Shown one piece after another: positions 18,403 through 27,807 of a stretch of 37,408 nucleotides of DNA. Under the pieces are notes generated by a model. It had not been told where the DNA came from, did not search any database, and saw only the letters and a list, made by a program, of their open reading frames with translations. Source of the stretch: Candidatus Methanophagales archaeon ANME-1-THS (GTDB taxonomy: Archaea > Halobacteriota > Syntropharchaeia > Alkanophagales > Methanospirareceae); assembly GCA_004212135.1 (NCBI GenBank), contig RXIE01000130.1, forward strand, positions 1-37,408, written 5' to 3'. The position numbers and the translations under genes are program-made. Position 1 is the first letter of the stretch. Each line of letters starts with the position of its first letter.

Positions 18403-20745
18403 TCATGCTCCGAAAGTGGCATACCACTCCGGGCGTTCTGGCGGCTCTGACTGTAAGAGCGCTCGCCATTGCTCGTCGGTAAGCCGTTCGTGCATCGGCT
18501 GCTTGAACTCGTAATAGCTCATCACCGGACCTGCGCCCATAATTATGCTGCCGTCCGGGAGTTTATAGGCGACGACGATGATATCAACATACCCGACACC
18601 CTCCTCGAGAACCTGCTGTGTGTTTCCCTCGGTATGCACGTCCGCAACGATAGTCGTCTTCTTCGCTTTCTCATCTACCTCTTCGAGGACGCCATTCAGC
18701 TCCTCGCCAAAGTTCTCAATGAACTCGTAATCCTCCTGCGTCAGTTCCTCATTCTCCAGTTCTTTCGTCGAAAGCGCGACCAATCGCTCGAGAATTCTTT
18801 CCAAACTCTCCAATCTATTCTTTGATGCCTGATCCAGTACCTTCATCTGGTCCAACCCGTCAGTGGTCATCCGGGTTAACGCCAGCAATCGGTTGTAAAA
18901 CTCGGGCACGGGCTCGACATACCCGACCACCTTCGTCTCTGGTGTCGGCATCGGCATCGCGCTTTCCGTCATTGTATAACTCTGCTTCGCATACAGGATG
19001 GTATCATGCCGTAACTCGGTCCATGAGGCGAGTGCAGTGGTGAGTGCTTTATCCTGCCATGCGGTCGTCTGCATGAAGGTTGGATACCCAGTGCCATATT
19101 CTTTGAGCAGCGGCTGGAGCGTAAACAGCCAGCTCCAATAGAGATTTTTATTCCACTCGGCATCGCTCAAGGATTTAAATTCCTCGCCCAATTGGTTATA
19201 CGCCTCGTCATAGCGCTTATAATTGGAATCTTCCAGCTCATCCAGTAACACCCGGGCTCGCTCAGAACCCAGGAGTGCCATGACATCCAGGCCGCGTGGG
19301 AACCCCCTGATGGGCCTCCCAGCACCAGAAAGAACATAGGTAAATGGTTTCGGTTCTCTATCGCCCAGATACACATCGGTATACGCACCGACCAAATTTG
19401 AGAACATGTACGAATCAGGAATGAACCGCTGCCCCATCAATCGGAACCCCTTTGTAGCTTCCAGGCATTCGTCTGCCTGCTCAGGTGTGAATGGTGGCGG
19501 TATAACACACTCGCCAGTTCCGCCGTAAATTTGTGGTGCTTGATATTCAGCCAACTTCGCCTTCAATTCCCCGACCCGCGCTTCGGTTAATTTTTCAGGC
19601 TCGAAAGCTCCCTTAAACACAAAATTTATCGCCTCTCTATATTCATACGGGCCTAAATCATCTGAAAGGCCCACGTAGAACGCAGTCACCGAATATATTC
19701 GATCCCATTTCTCCTTCAGATCCTGCCGTTCGGTAAATTTCGAGGCTATGAGTGCGGCACCCATGGTTTGTATTCGAGCGTCTTCAACTGAAACTAACCC
19801 ATCAGGCCCACCTTTGAGCAGGAAGCTCATCCTTCCATACCACATAAAAGCTCTGAAATAATTCTTCAGGCGCTCGCTTCGCGTATAATGCCCCCGTGGC
19901 ACGTATTGCGAATAATCCTCCTTGTAGTTGAAGATAGGAGATACTGCATAGCCTTCATGCTGGTCTATTAACGCCAGTTCTTTTTCGACCTCAGATCTCA
20001 CAAAATCCGGGACCTCAAACCTATAGCGTTCCAGATCCTCAGGTGCAAAGTACGCACTCGCGAAGCCGGGATCAGAACATCTCCACTCATCTCGACACAA
20101 TTGATCCTCTCTGGGCTGTAACAAACTCAACCCAACCGCGAAATAAGCCGCGTTTCGTCTCGATGCCTCTTTTGAGTCGCCACTGTACCGCTTATAATCT
20201 TCGACCGATTCGTTCAGCAGCATCAAGCTGATGTCCCAGATAGTAGTGTAAAATTCGCGTTCCTCGATTTGCCTGAGTGTCTCATCAAATTGGATATGAT
20301 ACAAATGCAAGAGCGAATCCGAAGTAATGAAAATAGGTATTTCGTGCTCCTTCAGTGCTTTATAAGGCTCAGTAATCTCCTCCTCATGCGGGTTGAACGG
20401 GTTGCGAATGATCACAAACCCGTTCTTCTCCAGGAGTCGCCGCGCGTCTTTGGAGAGCGTGATGGTGGTCGAGAAGTCGTTGAAGTTATGAATCTTGTCG
20501 GTTTCCAGTGGCAGGTTATACTGCGATGTTTCTAAGGTGATATTCAGAGCTGGTAACGAATAATATTCGATGAACGGCATCCTTTCATCTGCTGGAATGC
20601 CAGATAGCTCGATGGCTTCCGTTTGCAATATGGATACCTCCTTTTGGGGTTGAGGTGGTGATGGCTGGGTACAGCCGCTGAGACAGAGTAAGCTGACAAC
20701 GGCGCATACTAAAATCACGCGAGCATGAGACAGTCGACCATTCAT
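18403..20745 (-). CDS. DUF3160-type secreted lipoprotein
   Basis: Lipobox-like VSLLCLSGCTQP; KNGFVIIRNPFNPHEEEITEPYKALKEHEIPIFITSDSLLHLYHIQFDETLRQIE, typical of DUF3160 proteins. Confidence 0.8.
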   Translation of the reverse strand: MNGRLSHARVILVCAVVSLLCLSGCTQPSPPQPQKEVSILQTEAIELSGIPADERMPFIEYYSLPALNITLETSQYNLPLETDKIHNFNDFSTTITLSKDARRLLEKNGFVIIRNPFNPHEEEITEPYKALKEHEIPIFITSDSLLHLYHIQFDETLRQIEEREFYTTIWDISLMLLNESVEDYKRYSGDSKEASRRNAAYFAVGLSLLQPREDQLCRDEWRCSDPGFASAYFAPEDLERYRFEVPDFVRSEVEKELALIDQHEGYAVSPIFNYKEDYSQYVPRGHYTRSERLKNYFRAFMWYGRMSFLLKGGPDGLVSVEDARIQTMGAALIASKFTERQDLKEKWDRIYSVTAFYVGLSDDLGPYEYREAINFVFKGAFEPEKLTEARVGELKAKLAEYQAPQIYGGTGECVIPPPFTPEQADECLEATKGFRLMGQRFIPDSYMFSNLVGAYTDVYLGDREPKPFTYVLSGAGRPIRGFPRGLDVMALLGSERARVLLDELEDSNYKRYDEAYNQLGEEFKSLSDAEWNKNLYWSWLFTLQPLLKEYGTGYPTFMQTTAWQDKALTTALASWTELRHDTILYAKQSYTMTESAMPMPTPETKVVGYVEPVPEFYNRLLALTRMTTDGLDQMKVLDQASKNRLESLERILERLVALSTKELENEELTQEDYEFIENFGEELNGVLEEVDEKAKKTTIVADVHTEGNTQQVLEEGVGYVDIIVVAYKLPDGSIIMGAGPVMSYYEFKQPMHERLTDEQWRALLQSEPPERPEWYATFGA

Positions 20746-20748
20746 TAT

Positions 20749-20767
20749 GAACCATATGGTTCGAACC
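20749..20767. promoter_or_regulatory. overlapping palindromes (candidate operator) next to a TATA-like box
   Basis: GAACCATATGGTTC (20749-20762) overlaps GGTTCGAACC (20758-20767); reverse-strand TTTATAAAGG TATA-like box adjacent; divergent to UPF0282. Confidence 0.5.
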
Positions 20768-20828
20768 TTTATAAAATTATCTTCTCAAAGAACTGTTTCT
20801 CTTTATTTATTCACATACAGTGACCACC

Positions 20829-21686
20829 ATGCTCAAGGTAAAGCCACTGGCATTTGACAGCTTTGGGGTGCGGTCGATGGCAACGTTTGTGGAGACGGAT
20901 GATGTAGCCGTGCTCATAGATCCAGGCGTCTCATTAGCACCGATTCGATACAATTTACCGCCGCATCCGGTAGAGGAGCAGCGGATGGCCGACTGCTGGG
21001 CTGTTATAAAGGAGCACGCAGCGCGAAGTGATGTTCTCGCCATCACGCATTACCATTATGACCATCATGACCCTGACGAGCCGGAGGTCTATAACGGCAA
21101 AATTGTGTACCTCAAGCATCCGAAGGAGAAGATAAACCGGAGCCAGGCTGGTCGTGCCGCGTATTTCCTCGATAAGCTCACGGGCATACCACACTCTATA
21201 GAGATCGCAGACGGGAAGGAATTCATGCACGGCTCGACGCTCATCAAATTCTCACCACCGGTTTATCACGGCACGAACCCGAAGCTCGGCTACGTCATTG
21301 AGGTGAGCATTGCGTGCGGTGGTGAGAAGGTGGTGTTTACGAGCGATGTTGAAGGTCCTTCGGTCGACGAGCAGGCGGACTTTATTATCCATGAGAATCC
21401 AGACCTCGTGATACTCGATGGACCGATGACCTACATGCTGGGCTTCAGGTTCTCAACGACCAGTTTAGCGTTGTCCATAGCAAATATAACCCGCATAATA
21501 CAGGAGACCGCGGTCAACACCCTGCTGGTGGAGCACCATTTCATGCGCGATCTGAAGTACAAGGAGCGGATCGCCGAGGTGTATGACTGCGCTGCGGATC
21601 GGGATGTAAAGGTGATAACCGCGGCCGAATATCTGGGCCGAAGTATAGAGATGCTCGAGGCGAGAAGAAGAGAGCTCTACGAATAA
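20829..21686 (+). CDS. UPF0282-type metallo-beta-lactamase fold protein
   Basis: MLKVKPLAFDSFGVRSMATFVETDDVAVLIDPGVSLAPIRYNLPPHP; HYHYDHHDP metal motif; VEHHFMRDLKY. Confidence 0.88.
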   Translation: MLKVKPLAFDSFGVRSMATFVETDDVAVLIDPGVSLAPIRYNLPPHPVEEQRMADCWAVIKEHAARSDVLAITHYHYDHHDPDEPEVYNGKIVYLKHPKEKINRSQAGRAAYFLDKLTGIPHSIEIADGKEFMHGSTLIKFSPPVYHGTNPKLGYVIEVSIACGGEKVVFTSDVEGPSVDEQADFIIHENPDLVILDGPMTYMLGFRFSTTSLALSIANITRIIQETAVNTLLVEHHFMRDLKYKERIAEVYDCAADRDVKVITAAEYLGRSIEMLEARRRELYE

Positions 21687-21705
21687 GGGGCCAGACCCCC
21701 CTTAT
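21683..21705 (+). terminator. stem-loop overlapping the UPF0282 stop codon
   Basis: ATAAGGGG-CCAGACC-CCCCTTAT, perfect 8-bp stem; the TAA stop (21684-21686) lies inside the 5' arm. Confidence 0.4.
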
Positions 21706-21872
21706 CAACCCTCCCAAACCAAAAATTTGGTACAGCCCTTTTCTAAAGGTGTGATTTTGGATCAAACCTTTTTCTAAAAGGGTTGACTTATCAACCCTCC
21801 CAAACCACAAAGAGTTTTGGATTGAAACGTTTTCTAAAAGGTTCGATGGACCAAACTTTTCTAAAAACTCTC
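21701..21872. repeat. two degenerate ~86-nt direct repeats downstream of UPF0282
   Basis: CTTATCAACCCTCCCAAACCA occurs exactly at 21701 and 21787; each copy is followed by TTTCTAAAAGG-type strings. Confidence 0.65.
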
Positions 21873-21978
21873 TTTCTTTTTACAAAAGAAAGCATCTTTA
21901 CGAAGAAAGAAAACTTTTCACTCCTTCCTGTTGGGTCAACAATTACGTCCTCAAAACTTTATAACCGATGATCGTCGA

Positions 21979-22749
21979 ATGTTTGTTATGCAGCGGATTT
22001 CGCTCTTACAAATCGCTCCGACGTTAGCGGATTTTTTCGGTATCCAGCTTATTTCTCGCGCCCGCCCGGTCGAACAGATACTTGAATTCACATATTCGCG
22101 CAACCCGGTCCCTCCTGTTATGGTACTGGTAGTGATTGATAGCCTCGATTGCCACTTTTATGCCACCTATGCAGTAGAGCTAGAGGTCCTCCATCATCTG
22201 GTGGAACGAGGTGGTCTCTTATTCGAATGCGAGACGGTAAGCAACCATACCACACCGGCAATAGCCTCGATTCTCACCGGGTTACTGCCCGAAACGCACG
22301 GGATTGTTACGAGCGAAGATGTGGGCAAATCGAAGATCAACTCCATTCTGGAGATACTTGATGAGCACGGCACCCCAACGGCCGTGGTAATGGAAACAAA
22401 TGGCACAAAACCGCTTGCAGGAAGAATAAGCTATGTGTTCGCAGTTGATGATCGCGAGGATATCGGTGAATATGACGAATTGATCAAAGCACATACGATT
22501 ACCGTATTGCAGAAGCCTGAGGTACGATTAGTGGCCTCTCATCTGCGTGCGATTGACCGTTTTTCACATAGGGGCTGGGATCTGCGGGTCGCGGCAAAGG
22601 TGACCAACGAAAATATGCGGGCAATTGCAGAGGCGGTAAGCGACCGAAACGGCATGCTCTTGATTTGTGGCGATCATGAGATGCACCTGAAGAATAAGAA
22701 GCGCGAGACAGGACCTGCAACGGTGCCGTTGATTGTTGCGTGTCCTTAA
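21979..22749 (+). CDS. alkaline phosphatase superfamily (nucleotide pyrophosphatase/phosphodiesterase-like) protein
   Basis: VMVLVVIDSLDCHFYATY, VSNHTTPAIASILTGLLPETHGIVTSEDVG (Thr nucleophile region), DRFSHRG and LLICGDHEMH. Confidence 0.7.
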   Translation: MFVMQRISLLQIAPTLADFFGIQLISRARPVEQILEFTYSRNPVPPVMVLVVIDSLDCHFYATYAVELEVLHHLVERGGLLFECETVSNHTTPAIASILTGLLPETHGIVTSEDVGKSKINSILEILDEHGTPTAVVMETNGTKPLAGRISYVFAVDDREDIGEYDELIKAHTITVLQKPEVRLVASHLRAIDRFSHRGWDLRVAAKVTNENMRAIAEAVSDRNGMLLICGDHEMHLKNKKRETGPATVPLIVACP

Positions 22750-22787
22750 TTAGCGGATACAGTAAAGCGAAGGAGGCGGAGGGTCGA

Positions 22788-23699
22788 ATGGGAGCTAAGA
22801 AAGCGTTGAAACTAGGCGTGGCGCTTACCGATCCCGAGGACTGGACTGCACGGGCATTTGTGAAGAGCATTGAGAAGCGGGGCGCTCAACCGGTTCCAAT
22901 TAACCTCTCAACGCTAAGCGCATCCATCTCGAGCGCCGATTTTTCGGTCTTCAATGCTGACTTCAAAGGCTTGAAACTCGATGCGCTTCTCGTGAGGGAC
23001 GTCGGCATCAGTTTCTCCTTGGAACCTATTTCGTTTAAGTATGATCTGCTTCGACAATTTGAGCATTCCATACCCGTGATGAATTCTCCAACGGCAATCC
23101 AGAACGCGGCAAACAAGTTCTTCTCATTCTACCTCTTCAAACGCGCGCACCTGCCTATTCCCCGCACGGTCATTACGTCGGAATCAGACGTTGCGCTGAA
23201 AGCGATCAAAGAATTTGACTGTGTTTTAGCAAAGCCGATCTTTGGCAGTCAAGGAAAAGGGATTATCAAACTCGAACTTTCGCAGCCCGATTTGGAACAG
23301 AAACTTAGAGAGTTACTGAACGAACGAGGAGTGCTCTACTTGCAGGAGTTCGTGCCTAACCCCGGCCGCGACATTCGGGTGTTTGTGGTGGGTGAAGAGG
23401 CACTGGGTGCGATTTTTCGGGTCGCGCTCAGCGACTCAATTGTGAGCAATTTGAGTCAGGGTGGAACTCCGGTTAAGTGCGAGTTAACAGGAGAGCTGGA
23501 AGAGCTTGCGATACGGGTGACCAAAGCTATAGGTGCGGATTTCGCGGGCGTTGACCTTTTAGAAGGCGAAGAGGGATTAGTTGTGCTCGAAGTTAATGGG
23601 ACACCATCCGGGAAGGGGATAAACCAGGCGTGTGGGATTGATGTCACGGAACGAATTGTTGATCTGCTGCTCGAGCGGGTTGGCGCTGGAGGGATTTAG
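22788..23699 (+). CDS. mptN: RimK-like ATP-grasp ligase, likely tetrahydromethanopterin:alpha-L-glutamate ligase (MptN-like)
   Basis: VLAKPIFGSQGKGIIKLE, VLYLQEFVPNPGRDIRVFVVGEEALGAIFRV, GADFAGVDLLEGEEGLVVLEVNGTPSGKGI; start MGAKKALKLGVAL. Confidence 0.75.
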   Translation: MGAKKALKLGVALTDPEDWTARAFVKSIEKRGAQPVPINLSTLSASISSADFSVFNADFKGLKLDALLVRDVGISFSLEPISFKYDLLRQFEHSIPVMNSPTAIQNAANKFFSFYLFKRAHLPIPRTVITSESDVALKAIKEFDCVLAKPIFGSQGKGIIKLELSQPDLEQKLRELLNERGVLYLQEFVPNPGRDIRVFVVGEEALGAIFRVALSDSIVSNLSQGGTPVKCELTGELEELAIRVTKAIGADFAGVDLLEGEEGLVVLEVNGTPSGKGINQACGIDVTERIVDLLLERVGAGGI

Positions 23700-23702
23700 A
23701 CA

Positions 23703-24221
23703 ATGGAAGCGCCAAAAACCTATGACAATTTTCCTGCATGGATCGCTATTCTATCCAATCTCGTCTCTCTATCGATCTATACCCTCGGAGCGTATATCCT
23801 GGCGGGATTTGGAATCCTCTTCGCGATCCTCTACCTGCTCTATTGCCTCTGGCTTGAAGTTCAGATCCTCAGAAAAAGTTGCGTGGACTGCTATTATTAT
23901 GGCAAAGTGTGCGGGTTGGGTAAGGGCAAGCTCTGTCCGTTGCTGTTCAAACAGGGCGATCCCAAAAAATTCGTGGAGAAGGAAGTTACATGGGCTCAGA
24001 TACTGCCCGATTTCATGGTCTTTATCATCCCACTCGTCGGTGGCATTATACTTTTGGTACGAGATTTCACCTGGCTTCTGGTCGCACTCCTCATCATTCT
24101 GGGAATTCTTGCGTTTGGTGGCACCGCACTTATTCGAGGCTCGTTCGCCTGTAAGTATTGCAAACAACGAGAGATCGGGTGCCCGGCCGAGCAGTTATTT
24201 GGTGGTAAGGAGAAGCTGTGA
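23703..24221 (+). CDS. Cys-rich integral membrane protein, unknown function
   Basis: About four hydrophobic segments; clustered Cys CVDCYYYGKVCGLGKGKLC and CKYCKQREIGC; starts 3 nt after the mptN stop. Confidence 0.7.
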   Translation: MEAPKTYDNFPAWIAILSNLVSLSIYTLGAYILAGFGILFAILYLLYCLWLEVQILRKSCVDCYYYGKVCGLGKGKLCPLLFKQGDPKKFVEKEVTWAQILPDFMVFIIPLVGGIILLVRDFTWLLVALLIILGILAFGGTALIRGSFACKYCKQREIGCPAEQLFGGKEKL

Positions 24222-24316
24222 AATGGTCTCTCAACAAAGTATCTCGAGTCCGACATGGAACTTCTTATGCCCGCACCACCTGCAATTTTCTCATTGCCCA
24301 TCACAACTCATACCCC

Positions 24317-25267
24317 TCACACCTGCTGGAGATCTTGAATACGCTTTTCAATAGCAGCAATATCATCTTCTGAAAATGCGGGATCGCTCCTGCCAAAATA
24401 TACCGCCTTTTTCCATTCTTCTATCGCTTTACGTCGCCATTCATCGATATTAGACCCGCTTTCTCCCATTTTCGCTTCGTAAACCATTGCGAGATCGTGG
24501 TGAGCAGATGCATAGTGCGGTATAAGTTTTAGTGCTCCGAGATGCTTATTTATCGCCACATCATAGTTCCCAGTCAACGCATAATAATTTCCAAGCCCAT
24601 TGAGCGCCGCAGCGATATTCCGTACATCTTTAGGATCTTCAATTGCAAGTGCAATTTCAAATTTCTCTTTCGCTTTTTCCAGGTACTCTTCTTCCCGATT
24701 TACCAGATACAGATTTTTATAAACATAGCCCATGATTACCAAAGACTCGGCAATCGATTGGTAGTGGAAATATGACTCTGCTTTCTTTGAATCTTCGATA
24801 ACCTCTTCATAGCGTCCTTTAGTTAAGTGGTCCAAAGACCTCGTCGCATAAATTGTGCAGAGCAGATTCCGCGCCTGAAGACTATTAGGATTTATCTCAA
24901 CAGCATTTACGAGATAACTCTCGGCAGTACTGAAGTCCCTTTCGTAATAAGCAGAAAGTCCCAGCGTATAATATGCATCTGAAGATAATCTTGCACCGCT
25001 TGACTCCGCCTCTCTAATTCGTGACAAATGATTGTCTATTTGTTCTCGTAATTTTTCCGGAATATCTTCAAATCTTCCTTGCTTTAATGACGAACTATAA
25101 TCATTGTAAATTAGATTAATTTGATATATATGTTCGCCAATCGCAACTTGTCCAGACACATCGCGAACGGATACCGATCGCGCTCTCGAACCTGCTCTTG
25201 ATTTTAGAGGGATCCGGCTCTTCCTTTTTAGCCTCTTTAATTGCAGCCGTAACATCACCCTTAACAA
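24317..25267 (-). CDS. TPR-repeat protein (C-terminal part of an apparently frameshifted gene)
   Basis: YTLGLSAYYERDFSTAESYLVNAVEINPNSLQARNLL and NGLGNYYALTGNYDVAINKHLGALKLIPHYASAHHDLAMVYEAK TPR units; protein-like from about 'SVSVRDVSGQVAIGEHIYQINL'. Confidence 0.7.
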   Translation of the reverse strand: MLRVMLRLQLKRLKRKSRIPLKSRAGSRARSVSVRDVSGQVAIGEHIYQINLIYNDYSSSLKQGRFEDIPEKLREQIDNHLSRIREAESSGARLSSDAYYTLGLSAYYERDFSTAESYLVNAVEINPNSLQARNLLCTIYATRSLDHLTKGRYEEVIEDSKKAESYFHYQSIAESLVIMGYVYKNLYLVNREEEYLEKAKEKFEIALAIEDPKDVRNIAAALNGLGNYYALTGNYDVAINKHLGALKLIPHYASAHHDLAMVYEAKMGESGSNIDEWRRKAIEEWKKAVYFGRSDPAFSEDDIAAIEKRIQDLQQV

Positions 25268-25493
25268 TGCTCAGCTCATCTCCCGGGAGGTCTAATTCAG
25301 CTATTTCTTTTTGAAACGCTATCAAACAGTTCAGGAGTTCTTGCTTATCAAAAGTAGACAGGGTTTGTGTTTGTATAATATTTTTACCTATAGCTACCTG
25401 ACCACTGCCACCACTAATAGTAACGTTACCGCCCGCGGTGATCCCTGGCCCGCCAATAACCTTTTTATTCGATTCTTTCTCTTCTGTCATCAT
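25116..25493 (-). CDS. N-terminal part of the same putative TPR protein, with glycine-rich 'SGGSGQVAIGKNI' motif
   Basis: MTEEKESNKKVIGGPGITAGGNVTISGGSGQVAIGKNIIQTQ...GDVTAAIKEAKKEEPDPSKIKSRFESAI; downstream coding continues in the +1 frame (ORF ending at 24317). Confidence 0.6.
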   Translation of the reverse strand: MMTEEKESNKKVIGGPGITAGGNVTISGGSGQVAIGKNIIQTQTLSTFDKQELLNCLIAFQKEIAELDLPGDELSIVKGDVTAAIKEAKKEEPDPSKIKSRFESAIGIRSRCVWTSCDWRTYISN

Positions 25494-25518
25494 CTACCAC
25501 CGAGTTATCCCATAGCTT

Positions 25519-26649
25519 TTATGGTATAAAGAGGTATTGCTTATGCAACAGTTTCACCTTCGCCTGCTTCATCGCCGTGCGTAAAAGCTCGGTCGTTTCG
25601 TCCATCGTCTTCCGGTCCACCGGATAGGGCACCCCGTCTTTCCCGCCAAAGGCGAACGAGAACTTCACCGGGTCTCGCCAGCTCGGCGGCTCACCATAGA
25701 TCAACTCCGCGATAAGTGCTAATGCACGCACGGTCGCAGGTCCTATACCACGTATGCATAAGAACTGCTCATAATTCGTCGGCTGCTGCTCATACGCTTC
25801 TCGGAGTGCATCCCAGTTCACTCTGCTCGGCAAACGGTATCGTACCTCTTCTTGTGACACGTCACCTTCCTTTTCGAATTCCAGCGCCGGCATACCGAAC
25901 TCAAGAAGTGTTCGTTGATCGCTCGTTATCCTCTTATCCTTCCTGCTGCTCAGTTCTTTATACACACGCGCTAATTCTCGTGGCTCGGTCTTCGCTAAAT
26001 CCACTGAGGTCCTTCTGCATCCTCTGCTCTCTTTTGACGTCATATCGAGCACGGTATCGTGCGGGACACCAATAATGCCCTGATGCGGCTCTTCTTCATA
26101 CGTCTTTACCGACAAGGAGAGCCAGTGATATCGCCGTGCATACCGCTCGCTTGGATTCATCCCCTGCTGGACGACTGCCCACTCGCCTTTCTCAGTGATG
26201 AACATCGAATGATGATACAATTGATACCCATCCTGTATGCACGCATTATCCACCTTTGCGGATATTCTGCTCGCATACTTCAGCTCTTCCAGCTTTCCAT
26301 CGCTGAGCTTCAGCTTCTCGCCCAGCGCATCGATATCCGCTAACGTGTTTCGTGATGCCTTGCCCTTCCCACCAGCGATACCAAACCCAAATTCTTCAGG
26401 ATCGATCACCGATTTCAAAACGCCGCAGACCACCGTGGTAGTTCCGCTGCTGTGCCAGTCATACGCCAGTGCACAGGAGAGTGATTGGAACCAGAGCGGG
26501 TCAGCCACTTTCTCGATTGCGCCATTCACCCCGTATTCGTCCACAATCAGCTCGAAGACCGCATGGGCTAGCCGTTTCATTCTTGTCAGCAGCCATTGCG
26601 GTGCTTTTCCACCGTGCAGTGGCAGATCGACAACGCCCTGCTTCTTCAC
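25519..26649 (-). CDS. DUF763 family protein (GTG start)
   Basis: [75 protein letters not shown] overlap with the L15e stop. Confidence 0.88.
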   Translation of the reverse strand: MKKQGVVDLPLHGGKAPQWLLTRMKRLAHAVFELIVDEYGVNGAIEKVADPLWFQSLSCALAYDWHSSGTTTVVCGVLKSVIDPEEFGFGIAGGKGKASRNTLADIDALGEKLKLSDGKLEELKYASRISAKVDNACIQDGYQLYHHSMFITEKGEWAVVQQGMNPSERYARRYHWLSLSVKTYEEEPHQGIIGVPHDTVLDMTSKESRGCRRTSVDLAKTEPRELARVYKELSSRKDKRITSDQRTLLEFGMPALEFEKEGDVSQEEVRYRLPSRVNWDALREAYEQQPTNYEQFLCIRGIGPATVRALALIAELIYGEPPSWRDPVKFSFAFGGKDGVPYPVDRKTMDETTELLRTAMKQAKVKLLHKQYLFIP

Positions 26650-27176
26650 CGTGTGAGACCCCGTCCCTTCTTACCTGCTGTGGTCTTTCCTCTATAAACC
26701 CGCCGTTTATGTGAAGGCCCGCAAATCCAATTCAAACTTTTATCCGATTTTATTTCCGGATTGGCAGGCTCAACGAGGATTATCTCATACCATTTCCGCT
26801 TGCCATCTTCTGCAACCCAGTAAGAATTAAGAACCTCCATATTGGGATATTTTCGCGCAGCACGCTCCTCCGCTATTCGCTGCAAGCTCTTCTTCGGTGT
26901 TATTTTATGCACACCCATTCCCTTCGTTTTTCGTCCGCGATTCGGTCTTGAGATCCGCCGTCCACCCCTTCGCACCTTTGCGCGCACTACGATGATGCCA
27001 TGTTTCGCTCTGTAGCCCAAAGCACGTGCGCGGTCCAATCTAGTTGGTCGTTCTACCCTAATAACCGCGGGCTCCTTCCGCCATTCTATCAATCGTTGCT
27101 CCCGGAGCTCGCCGAGGTATGCGGCTTTCGGACTCTTCCAGGCCTCGCCTATATAGGTATAAAAGGACTTGCTCAT
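26646..27176 (-). CDS. rpl15e: 50S ribosomal protein L15e
   Basis: [74 protein letters not shown]. Confidence 0.96.
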   Translation of the reverse strand: MSKSFYTYIGEAWKSPKAAYLGELREQRLIEWRKEPAVIRVERPTRLDRARALGYRAKHGIIVVRAKVRRGGRRISRPNRGRKTKGMGVHKITPKKSLQRIAEERAARKYPNMEVLNSYWVAEDGKRKWYEIILVEPANPEIKSDKSLNWICGPSHKRRVYRGKTTAGKKGRGLTR

Positions 27177-27319
27177 CTTTTCTGTCCTCCCTGCTCACTG
27201 AATAGCGACCTGAGAATAAATAATAGAGGAAGAGAAATAAAGATATATGCTATACTGGCATTCTATTCATAAGGATCCAAGGAGCTGCGAGCCAACCGAA
27301 AAGTAAGAAAGATAAGAGT

Positions 27320-27628
27320 GTGATGGAGATGGTGAATAAGCCTAAGCCGTTAGACGTATTGAATAAATCGCTCAAATCGCCGGTAATCGTGAGAATCAGA
27401 GGTGGCCGGGAATTTCGGGGAACCTTAGAAGGATATGATCTGCACATGAATCTCGTGTTGAGCGATGCAGAAGAGTTGAACAGCGACGCTTCAGTCAAGA
27501 GCATTGTCGGCGAAATTCTGATGCGGGGTGACAACGTGGTGTATATCTCGCCAACGGTGAGAAGGGATATCGAAGAAGACGAGAGTGAGAGTAAGGGCAA
27601 GGAAGCAGGAGAAGAAGAGCCATGGTAA
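27320..27628 (+). CDS. LSm / Sm-like (archaeal snRNP homolog) protein
   Basis: [44 protein letters not shown] ... [14 protein letters not shown] (Sm1/Sm2 motifs). Confidence 0.95.
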   Translation: MMEMVNKPKPLDVLNKSLKSPVIVRIRGGREFRGTLEGYDLHMNLVLSDAEELNSDASVKSIVGEILMRGDNVVYISPTVRRDIEEDESESKGKEAGEEEPW

Positions 27629-27789
27629 AGGGAACACCCTCGCGGGGTAAACGGCAAAAGAGGTCGCATATCAAGTGCCGGAGGTGCGGCAGCGTCTCGT
27701 TTAGTCTGCATGCGAGATACTGTGTTGCCTGCGGATTCGGGAAATCAGGACGGATGCGAGAGTATAAATGGCAGGAAAAGAAGCCGTGA
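27622..27789 (+). CDS. rpl37e: 50S ribosomal protein L37e (not in the supplied ORF track)
   Basis: [55 protein letters not shown], CxxC...CxxC zinc ribbon; overlaps the LSm 3' end by 7 nt. Confidence 0.95.
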   Translation: MVKGTPSRGKRQKRSHIKCRRCGSVSFSLHARYCVACGFGKSGRMREYKWQEKKP

Positions 27790-27807
27790 AGCTCAAAAGC
27801 GCTCACA

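Noticed and set aside
25230-25250. Programmed -1 frameshifting at the A-rich run GCTAAAAAGGAAG in the TPR gene
   Set aside because: The downstream coding frame is +1 relative to the upstream ORF, not -1, and the run is not in the canonical X XXY YYZ register. An indel or sequencing error is simpler.
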